A stretch of DNA of 41,760 bases from Actinomycetes bacterium (GTDB lineage: Bacteria; Actinomycetota; Coriobacteriia; Coriobacteriales; JAEZZM01): positions 1-41,760 of the forward strand of contig JAEZZM010000019.1 of NCBI GenBank assembly GCA_023418575.1. The letters run 5' to 3'. This document shows positions 35,401 to 41,566 of this stretch, one piece after another. The translations under genes and the position numbers were made by a program. The number at the start of each line of letters is the position of its first letter. The stretch's first letter is position 1. Below the pieces are notes generated by a model. That model searched no databases, was not told the DNA's origin, and saw only the letters and a program-made list of their open reading frames with translations.

Positions 35401-35989
35401 CATCTTTAAGAGTTATTTCTGGTTGAATATCACGCTCAGAAGTACCAGATAAACCTCTTTCATCTTCCATAAGAGCAGGGCTAATCTTTACATGAAAATT
35501 ACCTACAACATCTAAATCCTTAGAAAGCATAATGTTGTAGTAATTTTTCTCGGTGTAGTTGACACGATTCTTATCGCCCTTTACATCACCAGCATTGAAG
35601 GTGATTTTCCATTCAGCAACGCCGTTTTCATCCTCAGCCTGCAAAAGCTCAGTCTTGACAACATTTTCTGCGTGAAAACCGTGCTTTAATGCCTCAAAGT
35701 TACCAGCTTGTACTTGAGTCTTAAAATCTTCCTTTTTAAGAGGAGTGAGCTCTTTTGCTAACTTTGGATTAGCAACGACAGGTCCTTCTTCTGCTGGCGC
35801 ACCCTCACCTGCGTCTGAAGAAGTGCTCATTGGTGTTATGGCAGGGGCGGCGGCAGCAGCATTGGGTTGAGCTGCATTTGGATCTGCATTATCTACTGCC
35901 TGTGCAGCAGAAGCAAAACCCGCAAGAGAAAGTCCCGCAACCAATACCAACGAGGTTCTCATTAGTGGTTTCATGTAACTACGCTTCAT
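29471..35989 (-). CDS. Giant sortase-anchored surface protein (adhesin-like)
   Basis: A 2172-residue cell-wall protein. Order of parts: signal peptide (MKRSYMKPLMRTSLVLVAGL, cleavage after AQA, about residue 31); a first module to about 560 and a homologous second module to about 1080. Each has a lectin-like part, an Asp-rich type-3-thrombospondin-like calcium motif (DVDTDLDGLPD, PDTDGDGTQD; and NVDSDEDGLPN, PDSDCDGKKD) and a carboxypeptidase-like beta domain. Then come a linker with a FIVAR-like helix (NRYNNALDEAKKVLG), seven beta repeats of about 105 residues, IPKTGDSS, a membrane helix and RRKDNEA. The sortase motif has Ile for the usual Leu. The ATG at 35989 with GGAG before it is preferred to a TTG at 36016. 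Binding target is unknown. Confidence 0.93.
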   Translation of the reverse strand: MKRSYMKPLMRTSLVLVAGLSLAGFASAAQAVDNADPNAAQPNAAAAAPAITPMSTSSDAGEGAPAEEGPVVANPKLAKELTPLKKEDFKTQVQAGNFEALKHGFHAENVVKTELLQAEDENGVAEWKITFNAGDVKGDKNRVNYTEKNYYNIMLSKDLDVVGNFHVKISPALMEDERGLSGTSERDIQPEITLKDGAGMLPNTYDDHREERQAGESRLSEWVYWNAREKPEEVAKVIWNQNYGHIEASYIDGADLSVIKNIGHLYRMRHSHAVENIPHKVEVTFKTKRNPLKMYMITNVDLPGARQDVRSTFVSGGFKSYERDLYLGLNTMYYNHEGSDVDTDLDGLPDLFEKAIGTDPSKPDTDGDGTQDAQEFGHTNPDLAAHGFRYPTERNSIEYWAKYLEYAGTDPRVDTPKVTTGENNELKAEKGETVSGTTSAYRTVTLVAKGKDGIERIIGQTISDASGNYNIEVGKKLKLQDDRNAFNNMYAVEGTSVQDIRPVMEDVNESDIWYRPEDKLTVKVASDMWDGGPLFATTTNSAEITRTSTVENNVCEPIDRQPLKGVTQISEWKTDFQRSKDFVDKPSKKIQGEQSGVAMEIVEPENADGITKWRMVINEEELRSGSTDSGSYWAGFIISKDLHIDGDIKVSLYESTDSPRYMQGNVHESYFKPKTSITDDNSGVIRPGYDIALDEFGLLKYQRKITQFLYQDLTTSTSNQSDDNSATGRLWTDRGRNNLSSAHAAGFEMSNFMPGMQDMSKITSAGDLYRIHVDSTNTETAGGKPILTIEFSTKRTPLDVYKRSNVVINNQKEAADKSTTFVSAIAKTYEGNEIAVGMRTYYLEHTGLNVDSDEDGLPNVFENLYGTNPNNPDSDCDGKKDGAEFTGDGGFRNYVSRADKDLPNLYTGTDPLVPQPTINEKTSVFTGEVITGKTQPNQTVHLYLLDPSMKDVSDAEFPEYMAPAYANSAYKEIGTAISDDQGNYRIVVGKVAQKLGPNKTNKYGNDWFIKDGTDKPELELTDIDENIYKEFKAKQQLVVGTNSDGWDGRPSHTAPEISDRVDRVPMNEKFDGRFNEPITIEGDTITPQDKGNIVNKLSEFPGFEGQVQKVDVDDRTGKTTVTFTDGTKLEFDANKVINAGKTKTPSAEASSTPAQGDTPATTTIKVSKNADQPLPFKDGDKITLSYPDPKKPGETISKEYTVSAGSDAEAKVDSDGVVTIDLKRADIPDKTEFTVTAQHDKYTTSDATTATLTLDRNPLTDATNGKNAVDNPTTEAENRYNNALDEAKKVLGDPSATQEDLDKALKELKDAEKYLEEDKKDREEQEAALVPTKAELDEPITTTVNTEVPEGKTVTITVKDGSPAKKNTEVFVKVPGSQTYVSITTDENGKIELPAFTPTTTEDNTISVSLTPDGTKSIGELPITVNEAESPDPGSTEESSTPTKLLDAPEKIEATPGTATPETKVTVADDKDQPVKKDTPVYVLVPGAEKPVEVKADDEGKITIPSFKITDENKDQTNKVVVSTDPEGKKSIGEIPVEVKKTETETPDPADQASTPTAIKDAPENIVVTPGKATDPFEVTVVDDKGQPVAKDTEVQVKVPGKENPETVKVGENGKITIPSFTMQEDDFNTTPKPVVEVSTKGDDSKKIGEIPVVKANPIDEASEPKLSDADKNKVIKVEPGKPSEPTEVTIVDKENNPVDPGKTVYIKVPESEKPVGVVVGEGGKVTIPSFTIPEDKKDEEHKVTITTDPDGTKPIGEVKVEVVDPNAPDPTTGEDAEKGSPTAIKGAPENIVATPGKETNPIPVQVVDKDGKPVKENTPVYVKVPGKEDPVEVRTDKDGNIKIPGFTLPEEDKEKDNKVVISTDPKGEKGIGSIPVVPAKDLDKDSGVTISPDDKDTKIPVEPNKPTDPTDIKLVDKSGKPVGEGTTVYVDLPGYDGPIGVVVGDGGKVKIPSFTITDDMLKENPKPTVTITTDPEGNNKIGEIPVEITNPNGDKEPGVPSGVDNSKTPSEITGKPGEIVTNPGKVGIVDPDGNSARPGEVVYIKVPGTSDFVPVTVDENGDITIPGFVIPGSGTDYIIIALNPNGEPVIAKIPVRASNVDPNFDQSSLADGSAADSSNKADTSALAAKKQGADIPKTGDSSSSTTAAGLGLMGVLSLLAAKLFRRKDNEA
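29710..31990 (-). repeat. Seven tandem ~105-residue beta repeats in the surface protein
   Basis: Each unit of about 315-330 bases encodes a segment with a VTVVDDKGQPV-like strand, a VYVKVPG strand, a GKITIPSFT strand, and ends TDPEGKKSIGEIPVEV. Two subtypes recur: units with TPTAIKDAPENI headers (2, 3, 5) and units with VEPGKPSEPT headers (4, 6). Units 1 and 7 are more diverged. Diversity between units suggests old duplication with continued exchange. Confidence 0.88.
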
Positions 35990-36322
35990 AGTTCTCCAAT
36001 AACTCGGCCTCAACACTAAACTTAAATTTTGAGCCTCTTGTTTGCTCGGATTTAAAACCCCCTGTAAAGCACAAGACCAACAAGTTGCCTAATCCCCTAG
36101 CCTAAGTGCCTTGGCTGATCGTCTTGGCTAAGCGCCTAAAGGCTATTAGGCAGCACTTCTGGCAATCCCACACAGCTTCCTAAAAGACTTGAGCACAGAC
36201 TTAAGTCCAAGCTTTAAGACAATGAAAAGCTCTCTATGTGTGTGGCTAGCTTATTTGGCTTGATGGGGCTTTGATTTCTGCTGCAATTAAAAGGTAGCCA
36301 AAATTTAAGAAACTTAATTGAA

Positions 36323-36340
36323 ACGTTGCACTTACAACGT
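36323..36340. promoter_or_regulatory. Inverted repeat ACGTTG-N6-CAACGT
   Basis: Perfect 6-bp arms with a 6-base spacer, the geometry of a dimeric activator or repressor site, 334 bases before the surface-protein start. No regulator is encoded nearby, so the factor is unknown. Confidence 0.45.
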
Positions 36341-36392
36341 CTCAAAAACCTTGTCCATTCTATAATTTTTCGCCCCTTAAAAAGCTCAGAAT

Positions 36393-36420
36393 AAGAGAAC
36401 CCCCCCCCGATTTTTCTCTT
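36393..36420. promoter_or_regulatory. Hairpin with C9 tract in the loop
   Basis: AAGAGAA (36393-36399) pairs with TTCTCTT (36414-36420); the 14-base loop starts with nine consecutive C (36400-36408). Homopolymeric G/C runs of this length slip during replication and can phase-vary promoters. The direct sequence evidence stops at the tract and stem. Confidence 0.55.
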
Positions 36421-36504
36421 AATTCATACAATTTTCATAGGTTTAGTAACATCTAAAAAAAGAGTGTCAACACAACAGTTCTTAAAAACTGGAAAAAATT
36501 GTGG

Positions 36505-36516
36505 CTTAAATTTAAG
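36505..36516. promoter_or_regulatory. 12-bp perfect palindrome CTTAAATTTAAG
   Basis: A fully symmetric AT-rich palindrome, possible regulator site or chance in an AT-rich region, 180 bases before torD. Confidence 0.3.
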
Positions 36517-36558
36517 AAAAAATATACGAGAATTCATCGTTTTTAAAACTAGGTTTTA

Positions 36559-36585
36559 GCGTCTTTTAGTTTTAAACTAAGACGC
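36559..36585. other. Long AT-rich hairpin
   Basis: GCGTCTTTTAGTTT (36559-36572) pairs with AAACTAAGACGC (36574-36585) apart from a two-T bulge. Neither side has a proper T run, so it is not a classical terminator. It lies about 50 bases upstream of the torD -35. Confidence 0.5.
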
Positions 36586-36636
36586 CTATTCTCAAAATAG
36601 AATAATAGAAATCCCTGCTAGATGACTATAAATTGC

Positions 36637-36665
36637 TTGACCTCACGATATTAATATGTCAGAAT
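36637..36665 (+). promoter_or_regulatory. Promoter of the torD-psrABC-type operon
   Basis: TTGACC (36637-36642) and CAGAAT (36660-36665) are 17 bases apart, leaving a leader of about 15 bases before the ATG at 36687, which has GAGAGGGG upstream. The -10 matches four of six positions, so an activator may be needed. Confidence 0.5.
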
Positions 36666-36686
36666 TATTATTGAGAGGGGAACAAT

Positions 36687-37448
36687 ATGAGCAGGGGTAT
36701 ATCTTCTAAAATAGCAATTGTTAAAAGCTTTGAGCTCTTATCAGAACTCTGGCTGAGACCGCAAGGTGTCAATAATCTTTATGCTCTTTGCCAAGAATTC
36801 CGGCACCTTATACCCAACAGTTCTAAAGACTATACATCTCATGAAGATCCAAGTCTGGATAGCTTATGCGTAGAGCTGGCAAAGCTTCTTGAATGCGCGC
36901 AAAAACTCAAGCACTCCTCTACAGACCAAGAGCTTAGCTCTTTTTACACCAGATTTTTTGAAAGTGCCTTTAAAGAGCAGGCCGCTCCACCCGTCCAATC
37001 AATCTATTCAATTTGGACGCAAGATCCAGACTGCAAACTGAGCATTGCCCGTCAAAAGGGACACTTTAATGCTGACTGCTGTTTGCACATGCAGGCACTC
37101 TTACAACACTACCAAATAGAAATACCCACCCATCTTATGGCAGACCACTTAAGTGTGATATGTGCTCTTTATGCTCTGTTGCTCCAACATGCACATAAAG
37201 CTGCAATTTTAGACTTTTACCATGATCACTTAACTTGGCTTGAAAGCTTTTTTGAACGCTATAACAGCTGCATTATCGAGGCGCAGGATCGAGCAGATCA
37301 AAGCCACAATAAAGCCTACAACAAGCTCTGCGCTCGTTTTTATCGCCAACTTTACCTTAGTACAGCAAGCGCACTAGAGCGCAGCCTGGCTCTACAAGAT
37401 AACCCAGCTCTACAAGATAGCCCAGCTCTCAATCATAAAGATGAGTAG
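36687..37448 (+). CDS. TorD/DmsD-family molybdoenzyme chaperone
   Basis: All-helical chaperone of 253 residues that binds the Tat signal and assists cofactor loading of the molybdoenzyme encoded next. Family features are the N-terminal LLSELWLRPQG region, SSFYTRFFESAF, the family's acidic/Pro stretch in a divergent form, and the helix HLMADHLSVICALYALLL, corresponding to the conserved PxDHL motif. The C-terminus ends with ALQDNPALQDSPAL repeats. It is the first gene of the operon, 101 bases before the catalytic subunit. That gap is AT-rich and may hold a second promoter. Confidence 0.85.
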   Translation: MSRGISSKIAIVKSFELLSELWLRPQGVNNLYALCQEFRHLIPNSSKDYTSHEDPSLDSLCVELAKLLECAQKLKHSSTDQELSSFYTRFFESAFKEQAAPPVQSIYSIWTQDPDCKLSIARQKGHFNADCCLHMQALLQHYQIEIPTHLMADHLSVICALYALLLQHAHKAAILDFYHDHLTWLESFFERYNSCIIEAQDRADQSHNKAYNKLCARFYRQLYLSTASALERSLALQDNPALQDSPALNHKDE

Positions 37449-37549
37449 GGTCCTTAAGGAGTAAAAACTTAAAGCTTTTTTACGCTGTTAACGCATATAT
37501 TTACGCAGTATATTGCCAAAATAGGCATTCATATAACAGAGGAGGGATT

Positions 37550-39748
37550 ATGGGAAAGCTAGCACTTTCTCGCAGAGCATTTCTTAAAACAAGTGCTGCC
37601 TCGGCCGGGCTTATAGCCGCTGGATCGCTTACAATGGATCAGTGGAAAGAGCAGGCCTATGCAGATAGCAATATTAAGATAAGCTCTTCTACCTGCAATG
37701 CATGCTCAAATAAATGCGGCATGCGGGTCTATTCAAAAAACGGCCGTCTTTGGAAGGTTAAAGGCCTTAAAGAACACCCCTATTCAAAGGGTACCCTGTG
37801 CGCTAGAGGCCACGGCTTTGCCACCAATGCTTACACAGATTCACGCCTTACTGACCCCATGAAGCGCAATGAAGATGGCAGCTTTAGCGCTATCTCTTGG
37901 GAGCAGGCCTACCAAGAAATTGGCGATAAGGTCAAAGCCATCATTAAAGAGCATGGCCCTCAGGCCTTAGCCATGACACAGGATCCTCGCCCCTCAGGCG
38001 CTTGGTATTCTGGACGCTTTATCAAGGCATTTGGTAGCGCAAACTTCTACACCCACGCCTCAGCCTGCAATCTTTCTAGAAATGCTGGTTGGGAGCACGT
38101 CTTAAAGAAGATCCCCAGCCCAGATTTTGGTTCTGCTGAGTGCGTAATGTTTATTGGCCGCAGTTACGGTGACGGTATTAGGCCTTCATCTGCGCTTACC
38201 TTAGCTAATGAAATCGAGCGCGGCCTTAAAGTTATCATGGTTGATCCCCGTTATAACTCAACGGCGCATATGTGTGATGAGTGGGTAGCCATTAGACCAG
38301 GAACTGACCTAGCTTTAATTTTGGCAATGTCTCATGTCTTGGTATATGAAGATCTCTATAACAAAGAATTTGTTGAAAACTACACCACTGGTTTTGACGA
38401 GTATAAAGAAGCGCTTAAAGACTACAGCCCCAAATGGGCAGAAGAAATTACCACTATTTCTGCCGAGCGCATTGAAAATCTAGCACGCACCATGGCAAAA
38501 CATGCCCCCAAGGCATTTATTGAACAAAGCTGGCGTGCTGCTATGGGTTGCGCCTATAAAAACTCAACTGAGTGTGGCCGTGCTATGGCTCTCTTTAATG
38601 CTCTTTTGGGCTGCTATGGCAAAAAGGGTGGTCTTATCTGGACAAGCAGCGTAAAGCTTGCCCCCTTAAGTGATGAAAGCTTATTCAAAAAGCTTCCTGA
38701 GCCTGTAGCACCTCAATATGGCTCCCAGGAATACCCTCTGGCTGCCACCTCTACCGGCATTGCAGGAATTGTTCCTTTGGGCTGTGAGCGCGGAGACATT
38801 AAGGGCGCCTTTTATTACAACTCAAACCCTGTCATGGGTTATGGTAATGGGCCTCAACTGGGAGAAAAGCTGCGCAAGGCAGAGCTCTTGGTAGTAATTG
38901 ATGTTCAAATGAGTGAAACTGCCTGCTTAGCAGACTATGTTTTGCCTGATACCACCTATCTGGAGCGCCCAGAGGTTCCCTCAACTGTTGGCGGTAAGGT
39001 ACCTGTTGTAGATTTAAGACTTCAAGGAATTGAAAAAGTACACCCCAACACCCGCCCTGTGCATCAAATATATAAAGAGTTGGCACAAGCCTGCGGCATT
39101 GGAGAATACTTTAGCTTTGAGCTTGAAGACGTAATCAATGCACAGCTTTCTGCCTTCAGCCCAGAAAAAATTGAGGAGATCAAAACCAAGGGTATTGCAA
39201 GCTTCCCTGATAAGAAGTTTGAGTACTCTAGTGAGCCCAAGATCCCCACTGATGACGGCAAGATTCATTTTGCTGATGATCTGTGGACCAAGGGCGGTTT
39301 GGGCAGAAACATTCAGTGGATTGCCCCCAAGTTTAATCCAAATCCTCAAGATCCATCTGAGTTTAGGCTTATTGCAGGAAAGCAGTCTATTCACTCACAC
39401 ACCATGACCACCAATATCCCGCACCTAATTCAGATCTCAAAAGACTATAACATGGAGCGCGTCTGGATGAACGCCCAGCGTGCTGAGGCTTTAGGTATTA
39501 AAGACGGTGATATTATCGAAATCAGCTCTGATCTTACCACCTCAAAAGTTGCGGTACATGTAACCCAGCGTCTGCATCCAGAATGCATTTGGACAGCTTC
39601 ACATTATGGAACGCAATCACCCTATCTAAAGGCTGGAGCTGGTATGGGCATTGGCTCTATGGATCACACGCCCTTTGATTTTGAGCCCTATGTTGGTTCG
39701 TGCATGTCTCAAGAAAACCTAGTTAAAGTTAAGAAAGCCGAGGTGTAG
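37550..39748 (+). CDS. Tat-exported molybdopterin oxidoreductase catalytic subunit (PsrA/PhsA-like)
   Basis: Catalytic subunit of a membrane-bound anaerobic reductase. The 732-residue protein has a Tat signal (LSRRAFLKTSAASAG, cleavage after AYA at about 38), a [4Fe-4S] motif with Cys49, Cys52, Cys56 and Cys84, the bis-MGD folds, and a C-terminal molydopterin-dinucleotide domain (NAQRAEALGIKDGDIIEI). Cys173 in THASACNLSRNAG is positioned to ligate molybdenum, which favours the polysulfide/thiosulfate/tetrathionate-reductase branch over DMSO reductases, which use Ser. The substrate cannot be fixed from sequence. GAGGAGG lies before the ATG. The B gene follows after 3 bases. Confidence 0.9.
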   Translation: MGKLALSRRAFLKTSAASAGLIAAGSLTMDQWKEQAYADSNIKISSSTCNACSNKCGMRVYSKNGRLWKVKGLKEHPYSKGTLCARGHGFATNAYTDSRLTDPMKRNEDGSFSAISWEQAYQEIGDKVKAIIKEHGPQALAMTQDPRPSGAWYSGRFIKAFGSANFYTHASACNLSRNAGWEHVLKKIPSPDFGSAECVMFIGRSYGDGIRPSSALTLANEIERGLKVIMVDPRYNSTAHMCDEWVAIRPGTDLALILAMSHVLVYEDLYNKEFVENYTTGFDEYKEALKDYSPKWAEEITTISAERIENLARTMAKHAPKAFIEQSWRAAMGCAYKNSTECGRAMALFNALLGCYGKKGGLIWTSSVKLAPLSDESLFKKLPEPVAPQYGSQEYPLAATSTGIAGIVPLGCERGDIKGAFYYNSNPVMGYGNGPQLGEKLRKAELLVVIDVQMSETACLADYVLPDTTYLERPEVPSTVGGKVPVVDLRLQGIEKVHPNTRPVHQIYKELAQACGIGEYFSFELEDVINAQLSAFSPEKIEEIKTKGIASFPDKKFEYSSEPKIPTDDGKIHFADDLWTKGGLGRNIQWIAPKFNPNPQDPSEFRLIAGKQSIHSHTMTTNIPHLIQISKDYNMERVWMNAQRAEALGIKDGDIIEISSDLTTSKVAVHVTQRLHPECIWTASHYGTQSPYLKAGAGMGIGSMDHTPFDFEPYVGSCMSQENLVKVKKAEV

Positions 39749-39751
39749 CAT

Positions 39752-40288
39752 ATGCCCCGCTATGGAATGCTATTAGACGCTACTAAGTGCGTAAGCTGCT
39801 GTGCCTGCCGTGTGGCTTGTCAAATGCAAAATGAGTGCCCGCCAACGGAGCCCTATATTAAATACTATGAGCATGAAAAAGGCACCTTCCCTCATGTACA
39901 CCACGAGTTTATCCCCGTGCAATGTCAGCACTGCACAGACGCCCCCTGTGTGAGCGTATGCCCAACAGGAGCTTCATATACACGTGATGACGGAATTGTT
40001 ATGGTGGATCACCACAAGTGCATTGGCTGCAAATACTGCATGGCTGCCTGCCCGTATCACGCCCGTGTAGAGCAAAAGGCTACCGGAACCGTAGAAAAAT
40101 GTGTCTTTTGCTACACCCTAGTAGAAGATGGAGAGCTTCCTGCCTGCGTGGAAACCTGCATTACTCACTGTAGAGTCTTTGGCGATTTGGATGATCCAAA
40201 TTCAGAGATCAACAAGCGTATTTCCGAGAAAAACGCCCGCCCAATTGCTGGTGATCTCACTAAGTCCAACTTCTACTACATCCGATAA
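39752..40288 (+). CDS. Four-cluster ferredoxin-like electron transfer subunit (PsrB/DmsB-like)
   Basis: A 178-residue iron-sulfur protein that passes electrons from the membrane subunit to the catalytic subunit. Four cysteine clusters can be read: CVSCCACRVAC, CQHCTDAPCVSVCP, CIGCKYCMAACPYHAR and CVFC followed by CVETC. Extra cysteines (Cys17, Cys29) lie within the first cluster region. It has no signal peptide, as usual for subunits carried out with the Tat-signal-bearing partner. GAGGTG at the end of the preceding gene serves as the ribosome binding site; the gap is 3 bases. Confidence 0.93.
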   Translation: MPRYGMLLDATKCVSCCACRVACQMQNECPPTEPYIKYYEHEKGTFPHVHHEFIPVQCQHCTDAPCVSVCPTGASYTRDDGIVMVDHHKCIGCKYCMAACPYHARVEQKATGTVEKCVFCYTLVEDGELPACVETCITHCRVFGDLDDPNSEINKRISEKNARPIAGDLTKSNFYYIR

Positions 40289-40303
40289 GAAAGAGGTTTC
40301 ACT

Positions 40304-41194
40304 ATGGTTTGGGGAACAATTATTGCCTGCTACCTCTTTTTGGCAGGATTGTCAGCAGGTGCATTTTTAAGCTCAGTCTATGTTGAGCATCATCACCCAG
40401 AAAAAACTCGCTACCTTTTGGTAAGCAGAATTGTAGCGCTTGTTTCTGTATGCTTGGGTTTGGCCCTACTTATTGTAGATGCCCCCGGCTCTCACTCTAA
40501 CCCACTTTCACTGTTTTACCTGCTGTGTGGTATAAAGAGCTCGGTTATGAGCTGGGGCGTTGTTATCTTGGTCTTTGCCTCGGGAGTGCAGTTCTTATAC
40601 GTACTCTATGAACTTATGCGCTCTAAAGATAACTGGTACACTCGTCTTTTCTTAAAGCTAAAAAAGATTCTTTGCATAGTTGGAGTTATTGCTTCAATTG
40701 GACTTGCAGCCTACACCGGTCTACTTATTGGTGTTATTAAGACTGCTCCCCTATGGAATAACGCACTTTTACCCGTGCTCTTCTTTGTTTCAGCTATAAG
40801 TGCAGGTATTGCTGCTAGCCAGTTCTTTGGCGCTCTCTTTGCTCGCAAAGAACTGGGAGGACTTTCTCATCTTAGTTCAAAACATTGTGCCCTGCTATTT
40901 GTTGAGCTGGCGCTCTTGGGCATTATGCTCTTTATTGTAAGCTCTGGAAATGCTGCAGGAGCCCAGTCTGTTGCTTTGCTCACCTGTGGTAGCTATGCTC
41001 CTGCTTTTTGGTTGCTTTTGGTGCTTGCAGGCCTACTTCTTCCAGCCTGTGTTGAAGCCTTCATGCTGGCTAAAAACAAACATGCAGGATTTGCTATGGT
41101 CTTAGTGCTTGAGTTTTTAGTCCTTATGGGAGGCTTTGTGCTACGACTTCTTATTATGAAAGCTGCAGTGCCTTTAGATTTCTTGGGCTTTTAG
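40304..41194 (+). CDS. NrfD/PsrC-family membrane quinol dehydrogenase subunit
   Basis: Polytopic 296-residue protein that anchors the complex and oxidises menaquinol. It has about eight membrane helices. Family signatures include YLFLAGLSAGAFLSSVY, the TGLLIGVIKTAPLWNNALLP segment, FFVSAISAGIAASQF and MGGFVLRLLIM near the end. This is the NrfD/PsrC type rather than the DmsC type, in line with the catalytic subunit. AAAGAGGT lies 8 bases before the ATG, 15 bases after the B gene. The operon ends here at a strong terminator. Confidence 0.9.
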   Translation: MVWGTIIACYLFLAGLSAGAFLSSVYVEHHHPEKTRYLLVSRIVALVSVCLGLALLIVDAPGSHSNPLSLFYLLCGIKSSVMSWGVVILVFASGVQFLYVLYELMRSKDNWYTRLFLKLKKILCIVGVIASIGLAAYTGLLIGVIKTAPLWNNALLPVLFFVSAISAGIAASQFFGALFARKELGGLSHLSSKHCALLFVELALLGIMLFIVSSGNAAGAQSVALLTCGSYAPAFWLLLVLAGLLLPACVEAFMLAKNKHAGFAMVLVLEFLVLMGGFVLRLLIMKAAVPLDFLGF

Positions 41195-41256
41195 TTTATA
41201 CCTCGCCTTTTGTGAGCAGAAGATTTTTGCTTTATATAATGCCATAAAGCAGATAA

Positions 41257-41290
41257 GCCCAGACAACAGGGAATTGCCAATCTGGGCAAT
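41257..41290 (+). other. Two mutually exclusive hairpins after the molybdoenzyme operon
   Basis: GCCCAGA (41257-41263) can pair with TCTGGGC (41281-41287), while ATTGCC (41273-41278) can pair with GGCAAT (41285-41290); the second arms overlap, so only one stem can form at a time. Neither is followed by a T run. Confidence 0.35.
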
Positions 41291-41314
41291 CATCAATGTT
41301 TCAATTTTGCCAAA

Positions 41315-41354
41315 AAACGCCTAACCTTGTTCCCACAAACAGGGTTAGGCGTTT
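41315..41354. terminator. Strong bidirectional terminator
   Basis: AAACGCCTAACC plus inner bases (41315-41331) pairs with GGTTAGGCGTTT (41343-41354), a stem of about 17 pairs with one G-U and a loop of CCCACA. The plus side continues TAATTATTT and the minus side TTTTTT. It ends the molybdoenzyme operon and blocks traffic from the right. Confidence 0.92.
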
Positions 41355-41387
41355 AATTATTTGAATCAAAAGAAATTTCGGCTTATA

Positions 41388-41407
41388 GGCCAAAATGTGT
41401 GTACGTT
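41388..41407 (+). repeat. First copy of an IS-end-like 20-mer
   Basis: ggccaaaatgtgtgtacgtt, 90 bases before a near-identical copy. Its position between a terminator and a transposase fragment suggests the end of an insertion element. Confidence 0.5.
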
Positions 41408-41409
41408 TT

Positions 41410-41442
41410 AGAGCTATCTACACAGGTAGGTAGCTCTTTTTT
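41410..41442 (+). terminator. Terminator just inside the element end
   Basis: AGAGCTA (41410-41416) pairs with TAGCTCT (41431-41437) followed by TTTTT. Terminators near element ends commonly shield transposase genes from outside transcription. Confidence 0.75.
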
Positions 41443-41477
41443 AGTTCCTTAAATTGGAGAAGATAATTTAAACACCT

Positions 41478-41497
41478 GGCCAAAATATGTGTAAGTT
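41478..41497 (+). repeat. Second copy of the IS-end-like 20-mer
   Basis: ggccaaaatatgtgtaagtt, 17 or 18 of 20 bases shared with the copy at 41388. It lies 70 bases before the transposase start. Confidence 0.5.
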
Positions 41498-41566
41498 ATA
41501 TCACTTCATTTGCAGGTAGATACTAGAAAATTAAGCTGTTAAATTCCTATTTTAGAGGGGGCTTAG

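Larger units (their letters stand above)
36017..36686. other. 670-bp AT-rich divergent spacer
   Basis: This stretch between the surface-protein gene and the torD-like gene has no supported ORF. It contains an inverted repeat (36323-36340), a C9 tract in a hairpin loop (36393-36420), a 12-bp palindrome (36505-36516), a long AT-rich hairpin (36559-36585) and a promoter for torD. Its length and structure suggest regulation of both flanking units. Confidence 0.6.

Noticed and set aside
37449..37549. Separate promoter before the molybdoenzyme catalytic gene
   Set aside because: The best match, TTAACG with TATATT, has only a 15-base spacer; not firm enough to list.
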